From contig NC_066587.1 of assembly GCF_905475345.1 (NCBI RefSeq), positions 6,293,070 to 6,357,069 of the forward strand: a stretch of DNA of 64,000 nucleotides. The letters are read 5' to 3'. Below are positions 25,053 to 38,701 of this stretch, in pieces. Position 1 is the stretch's first letter. The number at the start of each line of letters is the position of its first letter. A program made the position numbers and the translations under genes. The notes under the pieces were generated by a model. It saw only the letters and a program-made list of their open reading frames with translations, made no database searches and was not told the DNA's origin. The stretch comes from Vespula vulgaris. Lineage: Eukaryota; Arthropoda; Insecta; Hymenoptera; Vespidae.

Positions 25053-26586
25053 CGATAAATTGTATATCAAAGATATATGAAACTCAAACTTACGTAAATA
25101 GGTATAAATCAAACATGTTAAGATCGTTCAAATAATATTTATAACAAAGCATAATTATTATCTTACTGTTATCACAGCAGGTACATTAACATTCTACGAA
25201 AGCAGGTACATTAGCTTCTACGAAATCTATGAGCAATTTCTCGATTTAACCTTCTAAAAATATATTTATCTTTTGTGCTATATGCTATTACAAGTCATAC
25301 TACTATAACTTATTTTTAGAATGGACATGGAGCTAAGAAATAATTTTATCAAGAGAAATTGAAACGAAACTTAAAAAATTAAAACATACGAATATGCGTT
25401 CTTTTCCTTTTTATGTTACATAAAGTTGTAGAAATTTAATAGATAAAAAAAAAACACACACGATATTAAATATAATAATAATATTTAGATAGAATTAATT
25501 TTACAATATAAACTAACAAATAATTTCTTTTAAAGAAGAAGAAAAAAATGAAAAATGAAGATCGATAAAAGAAAATTAAAGCAAATATGTAAGTACGTGA
25601 CTTCAAAGTTATGTAAAAATATAATAAATATAAAAATATTCTTTAAGAAGAACAATTACGTTCCGTAGCGAGCAATTGTATACCGAAACACTTATAATTA
25701 GTTTAATTCGTAGTTCGATTATGAAAATGGTTCTTCCTGTTTTGCACGTGCCCGGTTTGTGAAATTTCTGCGGAGAAGAATAACGAGCACGTGGGTGCGC
25801 GCGTGCGAGCTCGTGCACTCCCACCCATTAGTTTTGTTCCATCAAATGTATGAACGACCATTGTCCACAACGATAACAGCATCGAATTATATTTGATTTT
25901 AACGCGGGATCAATTAGTTTTTTTTTCTTAGCCTTTTTTTTTGTTTCTTCTTTATATTCTCATTACCATCGATTATCGCATCCATTACATCAATAAAAAT
26001 TTTAATCGTACGAGCCTTTAACCGTTACACCGTAAAATGTGTTAGTCGAGTTTATCGCTTATACCGGATAAGCGAAATTAAATGCATGTAAAACGATACA
26101 GGAGGCGTTAAGCTAACGAGCAATTAATCGTTAAAGAAAAAGAAAAAAAGATAAAATAAAGAAACAAACAAATAAAAAGTGGAAAAAAAGAAAAACGATC
26201 AATAGGGAATTGTTTAGAAAGACGGTGTGCGTTAAAGTGAATACTTTATGCTTTGAAACGAATAATTTGTGAATTAAAATAATGAACATTTTGAATTAAA
26301 TGAATATATCCATTATAAATAAAAAATATTACAGTCAGCAATATTTCATATATAATAGGAATATTGAAAACATTAAGTTTATGTGCTCAATTATAAATGA
26401 ATAATCATTTATTCTAATGTCGCTTCTTTTTTTTTTTTTGATATTGCTCAAACTCTGATGTAAACCTGACGTAATCCTGAGTTGTTAAAATTTTTTTAGA
26501 TATCTTTAAAAGATGTTTCATTGCACATTTATTATTATTATTCTTTCTTAATGCAATAGTAATATTTTTATTGCAGATATACTTTG

Positions 26587-26631
<45 letters not shown>

Positions 26632-26919
26632 ATATAAGTACATATTTTATTTTCTATGTTACCAATAATTTACATTATTCTTAAAAAAAAAGAGCATGAA
26701 CTCTAATCGTTACGTGATCCATATAAAGTATTATAAGGCAGCATTAGAAAGTATTCCTATCGAGTATCGAATCTTCATGTTTTATAAAAAATTATGATTT
26801 ATTATTAATAAATTAATTAATACATTATATTTTATTATAAATAAATTTTATGAATATCGATAAGAAAAAGGATCGTTATTCAAGCATGAAGTAATTTATA
26901 AGAATAGATTTTTAAAATG

Positions 26920-27600
26920 TTTTTTATAAACATTTTGTAACGCTTTATATGGACCATTCTATACAATAAAATTTATCATTCAATAAATTATTTATCACTC
27001 GGAAAAAAACAAGTCTGCTTTGATATTCTTAGAATAACGTGTATAGTTTCAATATTCATAGAAAATTAATGATATTACAAATATGCATGAAAAAGAATTC
27101 TTAACGACTATCGAATTAATTTTTTTTTTCTTATTCTTTTTCTTTTCTTTAATAAGTTATACGATTTTTAAGTAAGCTTATATGTTTAATGTAAAATAAT
27201 TGATAAAAAGTAAATTTGTAAAAAATTTATATTTAGTTTCGTAACATTTTAGGTGGATCACCCTTACAATGATATAATATTTATCATTTCAAGAAAAAAC
27301 ATAATTTGATTTTTCATATATTATATGATTTTTAAACAAATATTTTCAATAAATTATATGATTTTTAAACAGAGTTCATAAAGTTTGATAAACATCATTG
27401 GAACTTGAAATAATTTATAAAACTAAATATTAAGTTTATATTTACAAAACACTTTACAATGCTTCATCCTTCAAATGCGAATCATCCTATATATCGATTT
27501 ATCATTCGAGAAAAAAAAAAGACAAATGTCTACAATATTCTCAGAAAACATACGTATAATTTGAATATTCTTAGAAAAATGTTTCGAACAAAATTACCTA
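26920..27600. repeat. Diverged direct repeats
   Basis: Three related blocks near 26930, 27225 and 27440 share the order 'TTTGTAAC/TTTACAATGCTT', 'GGAYCAT/ATCATCC', 'TTTATCATTCGAGAAAAAA' and then 'GATATTCTTAGAA'. Identity is low and the unit length irregular. Non-coding. Confidence 0.4.
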
Positions 27601-29738
27601 GTTACGAGTAATAAAAATCTTATCAATCATGTCTATTTAAAGTCTATTTGTTTATACACTTTATTATTAACGTAAATTATAGATGCTATAAGATTAGCAG
27701 CTGTCCGGATAATTCTCGAATATTCTAAATTATAGAAATAATAATTATTATAATTTAGTAATTATATGAATAATCCACATCGTTACCCTTTTATTGAAAC
27801 ATAAGAAGTTGTAAAAAAAAGAAAAAAGAAAAAAAAAAGAAGAAGGAAAAAAAAAAGAAAAAAAGTATTCGATTTATCGATTGGTGTATATACGTAATTA
27901 TATAAATTTAAAAAATGTTAAGGAGAAAAAAAGAAACAGTATTAGATTTATCGGAAGGCAAGAAGCGGAATATGAAAATTAAAGAGGTGTGTTTATACGT
28001 GACGTGTCGATGCGTTTCGAGATATATTATTAGGCGAGAACATGGAGGTACGTGCACTCCTTTAGATTCACATAGTCGTGTAGTAAAATGACGTGGAGAT
28101 TATTAATGATTTCAAGGCATGGCATTGGGTTCAACGGTAATTAATACGTTTACATTGTATGTCAACTAATAGATTCATTACGTGCAACACGTTACGTTCG
28201 CGCGTTTCAAGGAGATCAGGATTACTTTGGACTTGTCATCTCTTGCTTCTTTCGTTTTATCTCGTCTCGTCTTCTTTTTATATCTTCCCTTTCGTCTCTT
28301 TTACACTCTTCTTTAGATGAGTTCACACCTTCAACGATTGATCGAATGCCAGATCGAGAAATAACTGATCGTATTATTATATAATCGATAAACATACATT
28401 CGAGATATAAATAGATCTAAATGAATAAACTTATAAATAGATAAAATATTTTACGGTTATTTTATACAGATAATTATGTTAATTAAATAGAAAATTATAT
28501 AAATAAAATTGTGCAAAATTGATTTATAAAGTCCTAATATACATAATTAATAATATGCTAATATACATATATTAATTTTCTCTTATATTATATTATAGAT
28601 TAATATAAATTAATCGTCTTATAATCAATCGTAATTGGTATAAATTAATATAAAATAATTATAATATGGCATTATAATTAGTTCTAATTAAACGTTATAT
28701 ACGTTAAATAATACGAAAAAAAAAAAGAGAGAAAAAAAGCATATTAATCTAGCTGTAATAGAAATATCATCGAATTATATCTGATTTATGCTTGTAATAA
28801 AAAAATAACGATTCGTGAGAAGCAAATAAGCACGATATGGAAAATTATAAGCAAGACGAAATAGCTAAAAGATTCTACGACTTACAGATAATAATCAATT
28901 TGAAGATAAAAAGTTAAATAAAACCAATTATACGATCGATCGTTGCCTCGGCGTCGTCCGAACATCAATTTATACATCGATTACCTTGTACGCTGTTGAA
29001 GAAAAAAAAAAAAAAAAAAAAAAGAAAAAGAAAAAAAAAGAACTAAAGGAGAAAAGAGGATTTGATCAAAACAGCGAGCCTCCGTCGCACCTTAATGAAA
29101 AACCGATACGATCGATAGAATCGATACGGCTTTCGATCGACACCTGTAATCTTCAATCGCGTTGAACGTCTCGAATGATTCGCGATACTGCTTGTTATTG
29201 TTCCTTTTGTCTTATTTTTTTCTTTTTCCTCTTTTATTATTATTTTCTTTTTTTCTTCTTTTTTTTTTTTTCTTTATTATTCGCGACATCGCAGACATCT
29301 GTCTGTTATATTCACCAGACTAATTTACGATTTAATATCTCTTCCGTTCTATTCCTCGGGATCTTACAATTAACTTTGTCGCATTATTACAATGTTACAT
29401 ATTCGTTTATTTGCAGTTGCATATGAAAAATTATGTACAAATAAGAATCAAGATCAACCATGCTGTTGAAGATAGCATCGACAGGATATATGCATATACA
29501 TATATACGCGCATATATATATATATATATATGTCTTAGTCCAGAATTAATCTATGTGTAATATGTATATATACATATAGACATATAATATACCTTGTCGA
29601 TATGTTTATACTCAATGTGATATATATTAGAAACAATGTGATATGTATGGATACATATATACCATATTAAGGATATAGATATATTTCTGTCTTTATTTCA
29701 ACCAACAGGTTTCCACATTTTTTTTAAATCTCTCCAAG

Positions 29739-29800
29739 TTACCTCATGCGGCTCACGATATTACTCAACGTGAGCTTGCGATCCTGGTACGACCTGGAAC
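29739..29800 (-). other. Possible terminal coding exon or structured element
   Basis: In an AT-rich desert, a 62-base GC-richer block on the minus strand begins right after a good 3' splice site (TTTTTCCACCCTAG). One frame reads SRSYQDRKLTLSNIVSRMR and then stops at TAA. It also contains a 7-bp stem, GCTCACG at 29751-29757 with CGTGAGC at 29769-29775. No upstream partner exon or homologue was recognised, so it may be non-coding. Confidence 0.2.
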
Positions 29801-32800
29801 CTAGGGTGGAAAAATAGAAAAGGATAAGAAAAAAAATCATTAGTATTATAGAATATGATTCTTTTTCTTAAAAAACTTGGTTTACCTATTTAATGAGTAC
29901 GCGACCAATCTATTATTATATTTCTAAAAGATTTTGATTAATGTACATGAGATTATTCGTATCTTTATATCTTTGTGATACGGTTTACATAATGTTTATA
30001 TAATGTACAGAACAAAAAAAGAAACTAATGATCTGTAACAAATCTTGTTAGAATTGCAAATAATTGTACAATACATTTATTTATTGATTTGATCAATTTG
30101 ATCGTACATTATAATTCGGTACAAATGCGTACTTAAGAATTGTCAAAAAAGAATTAAAAACAAATATATATATATAAAGTTCCAACGAAATTCGATTTCA
30201 CAAAATCGATTAACTTTTTATCCGTTGCATAAAAAATTGTTAATACGTAATCGTCGCCAAATCGTTTAGATCGAATCGATTTTGTTCGATGACCCTTTGT
30301 TCCAGTCAAAGAATAGAGCATGTACTTATTTGACCTTGGATCATGCGACTACTTGAGATCTTTGGCGTTGATCCAAAGAATGAGAGAAAAGAAACAATAG
30401 TTGTCGAGGTTAAAGGAGATTCACTCGCTACTGCATCCTGTTTGATCAGAAGATATAGATTAATGACAAAGTAAACGGATAATAATCCGTTGATCGTTTC
30501 ATTTATCGAAGGTCGACGATTATCAGATCGATATGATCGATCCAATCGAATTCCGATCGAAGGATCCAACCTTTGACCTTCGTCAAGAAGGAAATAGAAT
30601 CAATCCTTGCAAAGATCCTGATCTAAGAAATATTGTCTATAAAAAGATCTTATTAGTAAAGTCTTCGATTGATCTATATACTTTTCAATAAAACGTTACG
30701 TAATGTTAGATATTAGGTAAACGACCAACCATACGAGCAACAACCTTCCACCTTTAAATCCGGTTTAAACCTATGGCGCACCTTGCTCCACATAGATATA
30801 CATATATTCACGCTTTCCTTTTGGCTAGAAGCCGAGAACAATAAACATTTAGTTCGAGGGTCCGGTTTGGATTCGAGGAAATCTTGAATTTCATTCGAAT
30901 AATAATTTTGCTTAGTATTCTTCATGAAAAAAAATATTCTTTTCTTTTTGTTTATTTTAATAGCAATATAGAAGATATAATATATACCATGAATCTCAAA
31001 CCATGGACTTTTATATAATTTAGATAAAAAAAGGAAAAAGGAAATAGTATACTTGGAACGAGTTTGTGGGATTTATTACTTTTTTTTTTTTTTGGTTAAT
31101 TATATATTATTCTTATTACAAATATATACCAATTGATTCTTTATAAAAATATATCAATCGACTTTTATATAACTTTGATACAAAGATAATAAAAAATATA
31201 TCTATCTATATGTATAACATATGTTTATGTAGAAATACTTAGTGAACTAAAAATTTATAGATTGACAAAAAAGTTGTCAGTGATATTAAAAATTAATAAA
31301 ATTTTCTTCTTCTGAACATTTTAGACAATTTTTTGTCATATTACGGTAGTTAAAAGTTCTTAGGCTCGTAATTTTGCAGTTTGGAAAATAAAATTTGCTT
31401 AAAAAATGTCGAGAAAGAATAATCGATTTTTAAAATCATCTAGTCTTTAAGATCTTTTTAAATCACAATATTTTATAATTTACATTATATAAAACACTTA
31501 TTTACTCATTATATATTTATAGATAATATACTAATGTACGAGTTAATATACTATTAGGGACGAGAGGAAATAGTTAGCAGAATTTGTTATCTTTCAAAAT
31601 TCAAAAACACGATCTACGCTCAACAAAGTTGTTTGATCTCCGATCGTTTGTATAAACCATTGAAAATAGAATATCTCATTTTTTATCAATATCAAAGATT
31701 ATTCAAGATCAAAGCTTTTACGAGATCAGTTATATCTCCACCATTGAAAATAATTCCTCTTACGTGAACGTAAAGGTTGTATGATAGATTTCAAACGGAT
31801 ACGCCCATCAAAGACAATCTTTTTCAAGGTATACATAATGTATGTATGTACTATTGCCATGAAATCCATGGCAATATTAAAATTGCTAGATGATTAGCAA
31901 TTTTTCATTATTATTTTTGCATACTCATCGCATGTGATGTAAATGTAACGAATGAGTCTTTGTTGAGTCACGAATGAAATTCTTTGAACGATCCCGAACA
32001 ATCTTACGAATGTATGTATGTACATATTTGATTTATTACTATACTTCAATCTTATATACCTATGATTTTTATAAGCCTAATTAAAATATAAAACTCTTGT
32101 TAGATCATTAATTTATAATAGTCGATATTGAAATATTGCAAAGGATATCTCCTTGCTTTAATGTAAATTTCTGCAATGATCGTCTCTCTTTTAAAGTGTA
32201 CAAAACGATCGATATATACAAAGCTACATACGTAAGTACGAATAAATTGATATGTACACATATATACACGTACATTATGCTTAGATAAACATAAGTGTAT
32301 GTACATAATATATATGTACATAAAGCGCATATACATATATACATTATACGTACGTACACATATGTACAGAACATTTATATATACATATATATATATTCCT
32401 ATACATAAATACATTTACATTTACACTAACACCATAAATACCTAAAGATATATATACACTTGAATTTATACTTACGATCCGATCATACATACGTATGTAT
32501 CTATCTATGTGTGTATAGATTAAGTACACAGGTACAATCGTAGGCGCGTCTAATGGCCTTTAAACTTAAAATGAAGTAAGTTAGAATCTTGAGAATATAT
32601 CGTCATGAAAAAATACTTTAAGACATTGTAACCTCGACCTCGAAATAAGCTTCCTACAGACGCACCCACTTTATCGCAAACTCCTTTAAAACGTAAAATT
32701 GTTTTAATCTGGTCTTCGTCCATCGACCGATAATTTTAGCATTCTTTCGTTCAATATTTGATCTATCTATTTATCTACCGTATTTACCGTATCTACTGTA

Positions 32801-32938
32801 TCCATATAAACATCTTCACATATCATAATGCAAATGACATTGGCACGGATCTCGATCGACTATCCTAAACTGCATTCATATTTCCGTATCTGTCCCTGAA
32901 CCTGTAAGAACAGCTTGTGTGCCATTCGTTACCGAGCG

Positions 32939-32980
32939 TCTATATAAGAACGGAGGACGTCCTATCGCAAAGCGCAGTGT
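32939..32980 (+). promoter_or_regulatory. Candidate core promoter of aaNAT (TATA + initiator)
   Basis: TCTATATAAG at 32939-32948 is followed by CGCAGTGT at 32973-32980, so a TATA box lies about 35 bases before a CAGT initiator. Sequence downstream is GC-richer than the flanks, like a 5' leader, and the aaNAT start codon follows at 33299. A start here would give a leader of about 320 bases, possibly spliced. Confidence 0.5.
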
Positions 32981-33298
32981 TAGATTACCACCTCGACGTT
33001 GTCGACGCAATACAACGAGCATATCGAGTCGTTGATTCAACCACGAAAGAAAGACTTCTACCATTCGTTTATTTCGTTTATTTCGTTTCTAGCTTCTATC
33101 TAGCTAATTAGTTTCTCACGAAAATACAATATACTTGCATATTATATTACCTTATATAAATACACACACACACACATATGTGTATGTATGTATGTATATA
33201 TATATATATACATATAAATAAATAAATAAATAAATTCACTGTTTATTTACGGATTTGTTCGGTGATCGATAATAAAGAGAATTAAAAGTTCATCAATC

Positions 33299-36200
33299 AT
33301 GGAGACCATTTTGGCGAACAAGTTGTCTTCTACCACTCGAATTGGTGACTCTAACATCGAGCAGAAGGGCAAAACAAATTTTGCTAAAGATACTAAGAAA
33401 ATGACGAGATACACGGTAAGGTGATACAAAACGTTTATACTTAGAGTTATTCGATTTCCTTTTATATAAAATCTTTGACTAGTTATGGAAGAGAAAGGTG
33501 AAACGATGATAATGATTCGTATTGAATATGTTGATATATTGATACACACATATAGCGTGTATACCGATAATGATTAATCCATCTAATCCGTCTTTAAAAA
33601 AGATTCGATCGAACATTCTTATCAAACGAATTTTATTGAAAATGATTATTATTGGTAATCGATTACGGCATCGAGCAGAACACGTAATCATTTATCTCAT
33701 CTTAATTTTCCTCCTCGAATCCAATTTAGTAGTCAATTGTGTATTTAGTAACGAACCATGAGTACCATTTTCTTTCTTATCAAGTATCAATAATTACGTA
33801 TAATTTTTTAAAGCGATTGTTTTTTCAAGGGCATACATTAATGACATAATAATAATTGTTAGTTTCCTCGACGTCGAAGAAACGCCATTTGGTATTTTTA
33901 AAAAGTATGTTTAAGTGTATGTAATAGTTTAAACGATCAAACAGAATGATTTAAAATAGAAACGTAAAAATAAACAGATAGTTAAATAAATAGTTAGATA
34001 GATAGATAAAATGATACGAGAAATAAAACAAGTTTCTTTATAAAGATGATAAATGCTAGGAAATACATTTTAACATTGTTTACAATCTCTTGACGAAACA
34101 TTAATAAAAGAAAAATTAGACTCAATGATGATCTAGTTTTATCTAAACGCCGTTGACCGGGCAACGAGCGACCTAGAGATAAAGAGTCGAATGAGAAACA
34201 AAGAGAAATACGCTAACGAAACGATCGTGCTAATTTCACGATATAAACTGTCGCGTGTGAAAACACGCTAATTGTATTCTCCGAGCAAAAACAAGCTAAA
34301 AAGATGACGAAGACGATGACTCTTGCGCTTATTTGCGAAAGAATTACATTTATACGAATGCACATGTGATATATTCTTATGTATATGCATATACACATAT
34401 ACATATAAATATGTGTGTGTGTGTGTGTATTGGATTGGCCAATAAGTAATGTGCTGGAATATTCAGTAAGAAGTTATTCAGTGTTATTTATTTATTTAAA
34501 TATAAGATGTTAAACATTCCGACATTAATTTCTTAACCAATCCAAATTATAGTATATATGTATTTTTTTTTTCATTTTTAATATTATTTCGTATTTTATA
34601 TTATTATATTATATTATTACATATTATTGTATCTTATTATTAATATTTCTATTTATATCTAAATATATAAGCAATATATATATTATACTATATTATATTA
34701 AAAATATATTACATTATTTATTTAGATATAAACTACCAAAAAAATTGATAATTATTGGTCAATCCGATATATGCAAATATAGAATTGGAAAAAAAAAAAA
34801 GAAAAAAATATTATCATCCGTATCGTGAAACGAAACGTTTATCTTTTATCCGCAAAAGTATGAATACAGAAACGATCTTTTTATTATTGTTTTCAGTTGG
34901 CGGATTCCGCCGATTCCGTGATGAACACCGCTATGGATTATCACATTGAAATTATAACGAGGGACGACAAGCACAGGGTATTGAAATTCCTCAGAAGGTT
35001 CTTCTTCCGAGACGAACCTCTTAATCACAATATCGCTCTTATACCGGAAGGAGAAGATAGTACTTGTCTCGAATTGGAAGATTATTGTAGTAAATCTTCT
35101 CTTGAAAACAATCTAAGTTTTATGGCTGTATCATCAACCGGTGCCATCATTGGCGTTTTATTAAATGGTGAGTTTATTATATGAGCTTGTCCCTCGGATT
35201 ATCATAATATGTACACACACATAGGCGCATATATATATATATATGAACAAACATATAATATATAAGACAGAAAGAGAGATACATATATGTATTATGTAAA
35301 CTAAGATCATGTAACAGAGTTAACCAATAGGAAGATAATAACGAGTCTAAAAAACATATTATTGAAATATAACAGATCATATAACGCGCTACTAAATGTA
35401 GGCAACTCAAAGATTATTTCTCCATATATTCAATGACATAAAGATTATCAAATCGCTCTTATATATAATTAAAATTTTTAACGGAACATTAGTTTAATAA
35501 TAAGGAATCAGCAACGAGTCTAAATGACCACAAAAAATCGTATAATGAAGGCATGTTACATCGCATAACATGTTATTATTAAATGTATATATGTAACTTT
35601 CAAAGCTAACTGATAACTGCCTATCGCATTTCTTTCACCTCAGATTCATTTTATAGCACAGAAATTAGCTGATTTTTTTTTATACGCGATTAAAATTTTT
35701 AACGGGACATTAGTTTACTAACTGGAACTAAGTTAATAGAAAGATAATTTATATTTTAATTATAAGTAATAATAAGAATGAGTTTAAATAATACATCAAC
35801 ATAACGAACATACATAACGAAGGTATACTAAATCGCATAGTACGCTATTCTTAATTGATTCGTATACGTATAATATATAATAAATGAAACATCGATTAGA
35901 AAATTATTTTGATATATCTACTAGCGAAATTTTTAACGAAACTGAATTTATTAAATAGAATGACAGGAATATATAAAAAATATATAAAACATTTCTATAC
36001 GTTTATTAAACATCACATCCATCAATAAATCATTTTTATATATGATTAAAATTTTTAATGGAGTATTAGTTTAGTTATTGTTAATAGGAAGATAGAAAGT
36101 CTAAACAATAAATAAAGTATAATAGTACATATTCAGCAATATACTGATTAGCAAATCATTCTGATATATCAAAGATGGCCGAACTTAACAATGTTGAAAA

Positions 36201-38701
36201 ACCATTTGGAAATGTTTACATAAATATATCTTCTGAATAAAAGATGCGAAAATAGAAAAAATTTGATTAGGAAGAAATTTTTATTATTTTTCTAATATTT
36301 TTATTAAAAATATCATTATCCAATTGTTAGAATAATTATTATATCTTATAAATTCTTATCTCTCTCTCTTTTAAATAATTTTAATATTTCTATTTTTCTT
36401 TGTTTTTTTTTATGCAATTCATTGTAAAAATTTAACATTCAGATAAGCAAAACTTGCTTTCGCATATTAATTCTACAGTTTTTTATTCTAGTTAGAAGAA
36501 AAAATTATGAAATAAAAAAATTTACAAAAAAGAATTTTTATATATCTTTTATTTTTTTTGTAAACCAAAGAGAAAATTCAGAAAACAATTGGATCATTAA
36601 ACTGAGAGCCGCAGTTTAGCCGTCTGCGTTATGTACAATTAGAATCTTTAACGTAAAACAATAAAAAATAAATAAAATATAACAAAGATATGTGTATTAG
36701 ATCGCATAATATATAATACTATTAAAAACTGATTCTTATATACATTAAATAACACACCGATTAACAAATTATTCTTATGTACAAAAAAAAAATAAGATAT
36801 AACTAATTAATAAGAATATAAGAATGGATCTAAACAATAAATTTTGAAAAATAAATTGAGTAAATTAATTGAAATAATTAAAAATTAATTTGAATAAATT
36901 ACTTTAAAAAAATTAAATAAATTAAAAATGTAGATATGAAACACGTTTGACTAGTAGAACATTCTATGCAGTATGATTTTCGACAGAATATAATTAATAT
37001 AGGAATATAGGAACAAATATAAACAAAAAAATTTGTTTAAAAGTGACAAATAAAATATAATCAAGATAAGATCCCATAATATATCATTAGACATATGCCA
37101 TTCAAAGTTAATTCCTATATACATTCAATAACAGACCGATTAGCAAATCATTCTAATACACGATTAGAATCTTCAACGTCACAAACGTCGAAGATAATGA
37201 CACGAGATGTACGGCATTGAAAATAACGATTACCGTCCACTTCTAATACAATGAGATTGTAATACAGTTAAGCATCAGCGCTAAACGTTCCTTGCCATTT
37301 TTGAGATCAATATGCGTTTATTCTTTAGTATAGATTCGCGTGTTCAAGACTCGATGACTAATTAACGATCGCTCTTATCTTGATGCACGAATAATGGCCG
37401 TTCACATACACACAAACGCACAAATACACACACACATACACTTATGCACATATACTACGAATGTTACTTATCGAGAAATACTCCATTATTTATAAATATT
37501 TAAATGAGTGTCGATAAAAGGGAAGAGAATGAAAAAAAAAAGAGAAAAATGGAAAAAGAAAAAATGTGTTTCAATGTTGCGGCGGAGGTGCCGTGAATAA
37601 CGATACATTTTATCGTGGAGAAGGGATCTCTTAAACCGTTATCTTATATCCAACCTGTCGTATTTCTTTATGTCCGTTAACATATTAGCTCTTACAATAT
37701 AAACGCTAAGAGGATAAAGTTAATCACTGAAAGCAACTCTGACAAATGCGTCGCATCAAAATCTGATGTTATTATCTTCTTCGTGTTGTGTGTGTTTGTA
37801 TATAGAGTGTTTCAAAAGCCATGGTTTAAACAGCTGTTTTTACTGAAAATTATCTCCCATATCATCTCATTCTGTTTGATCCATGACTTTTGGAAGATCG
37901 TACGTTTATGAATATTATTTATTATATATATTATTATATATTATTTATTTATTTATTCGTGTATATATTGCACATATATCATAAATAACATAATAGTATC
38001 ATATTTATTATATATATACACAGACACACACACACATACACACAAATACACGCACGCACGTGTAACAAACAGAGTGTACAAAGAAATAAAAGATAAAGTT
38101 ATCTATCAATTGTCAGAAAAACTTAATGCGTTTTACTTTTTACAGGAAAAGCAGAGCCCTGCGAGGAAGACGAACCAGAGTACATAGAAAACTGCGAAAA
38201 TCTTAAATTCAGAAAAATATTAAGGTTTTTGCATTACGTGGATAAGAAAGTCAACGCCGATGGAAGATTTCGAGATCAAAATGTATTAGAAATAAGAATA
38301 ATCTCTGTTGACACTAATTGGAGAGGCAAAGGTATTGCCAAAGCTCTTATTGAAAAAACAACGTGAGTATATAATTAATATAATTAAAATAAATTAAATT
38401 AATTAAAAATAAATTAGACATATATAGAAATCTTCTAATAATTTTTTTCTCTTGCTATTATTAAATTAAATTTTTTCTGTTCTTTTTTTTTTTATTTTTC
38501 AGAGAGATCGCTAGAGAACACGGTTTTCATGTAATGCGAGCTGATTGCACGTCCATGTTTTCTGGAAAATTATGCGAACGACTTGGTTTCGAAGAAATAT
38601 ATCAATTAAAATATTCCGATTATGTCGACGAAAATGGAAAACCTATTTTCACACCTGCTCTTCCACATACGGCTGCTACCTCGTATATCAAAAGATTATA
38701 A
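33299..38701 (+). CDS. aaNAT: Arylalkylamine (dopamine) N-acetyltransferase
   Basis: GNAT-family acetyltransferase that acetylates dopamine, serotonin and related amines with acetyl-CoA. In insects it acts in cuticle pigmentation and sclerotisation, amine inactivation and melatonin synthesis; the fly orthologue is Dat/speck. Four exons, 33299-33415, 34897-35167, 38146-38362 and 38503-38701, join in phase to 267 residues. Exon 1 gives a poorly conserved N-terminus (METILANKLSSTTRIG). Exon 2 holds the start of the domain (VLKFLRRFFFRDEPLN, then LSFMAVSSTGAIIGVLLNG). Exon 3 contains LEIRIISVDTNWRGKGIAKALIEKTT, with the R/QxxGxG/A acetyl-CoA loop as RGKGIA. Exon 4 carries ADCTSMFSGKLCERLGFEE and the end SYIKRL. 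Intron 1 (1.5 kb) holds a mariner-type element; intron 2 (3.0 kb) holds a degenerate tandem array. AATAAA lies at 39097-39102. Confidence 0.94.
34430..34767. mobile_element. Mariner-type miniature element in aaNAT intron 1
   Basis: The left end TTGGATTGGCCAATAAGTAAT (preceded by TA) and the right end, read on the other strand, TCGGATTGACCAATAATTATC (also flanked by TA), match the mariner terminal style TTGGNTNGGCNANTAAGT. A third terminus-like sequence, CCAATCCAA, ends at 34545, so either a 116-bp or a 338-bp element is possible, or one is nested in the other. No transposase remains. Confidence 0.6.
35230..37190. repeat. Degenerate tandem array in aaNAT intron 2
   Basis: About eight diverged units of roughly 120-250 bases. 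The recurrent blocks are GATTARAATYTTTAACGG (near 35468, 35689, 35928, 36043, 36638 and 37161), ACATTAGTTTA, AATAGGAAGATA, GAGTCTAAAYAATA, ATCGCATAATATGCTATT and AATAACACACCGATTAGCAA. The units keep the same order and orientation. No open frame spans the unit. The array fills most of the 3-kb intron between exons 2 and 3. Confidence 0.65.
37811..37894. other. 84-base hairpin in aaNAT intron 2
   Basis: Left arm TTCAAAAGCCATGGTTTAAA (37811 onward, continuing CAG) pairs with 37872-37894 over 23 positions: 19 Watson-Crick pairs and 2 G-T wobbles, with a 38-base loop. It could be a tiny foldback transposon remnant or, less likely, a microRNA-like precursor. Confidence 0.45.

Larger units (their letters stand above)
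18421..32930. other. 14.5-kb gene-poor intergenic region
   Basis: No protein-coding exon set, tRNA or rRNA was recognised. The proximal 500 bases are the likely Unc-76 promoter. The remainder is AT-rich with (TA)n runs at 21775-21811, 23398-23437 and 26588-26629, a long (GA)n at 24982-25052, minisatellites at 22318-22395 and 24146-24275, a small hairpin at 22282-22315, diverged repeats at 26.9-27.6 kb and a GC-richer island with a possible short exon at 29739-29800. Short islands of higher complexity at 20130-20290, 25730-25850 and 28000-28210 could be conserved non-coding elements. Confidence 0.6.

Noticed and set aside
30306..30925. Two minus-strand frames of 87 and 70 residues
   Set aside because: No recognised motif, no splice-phase partner and ordinary intergenic texture.
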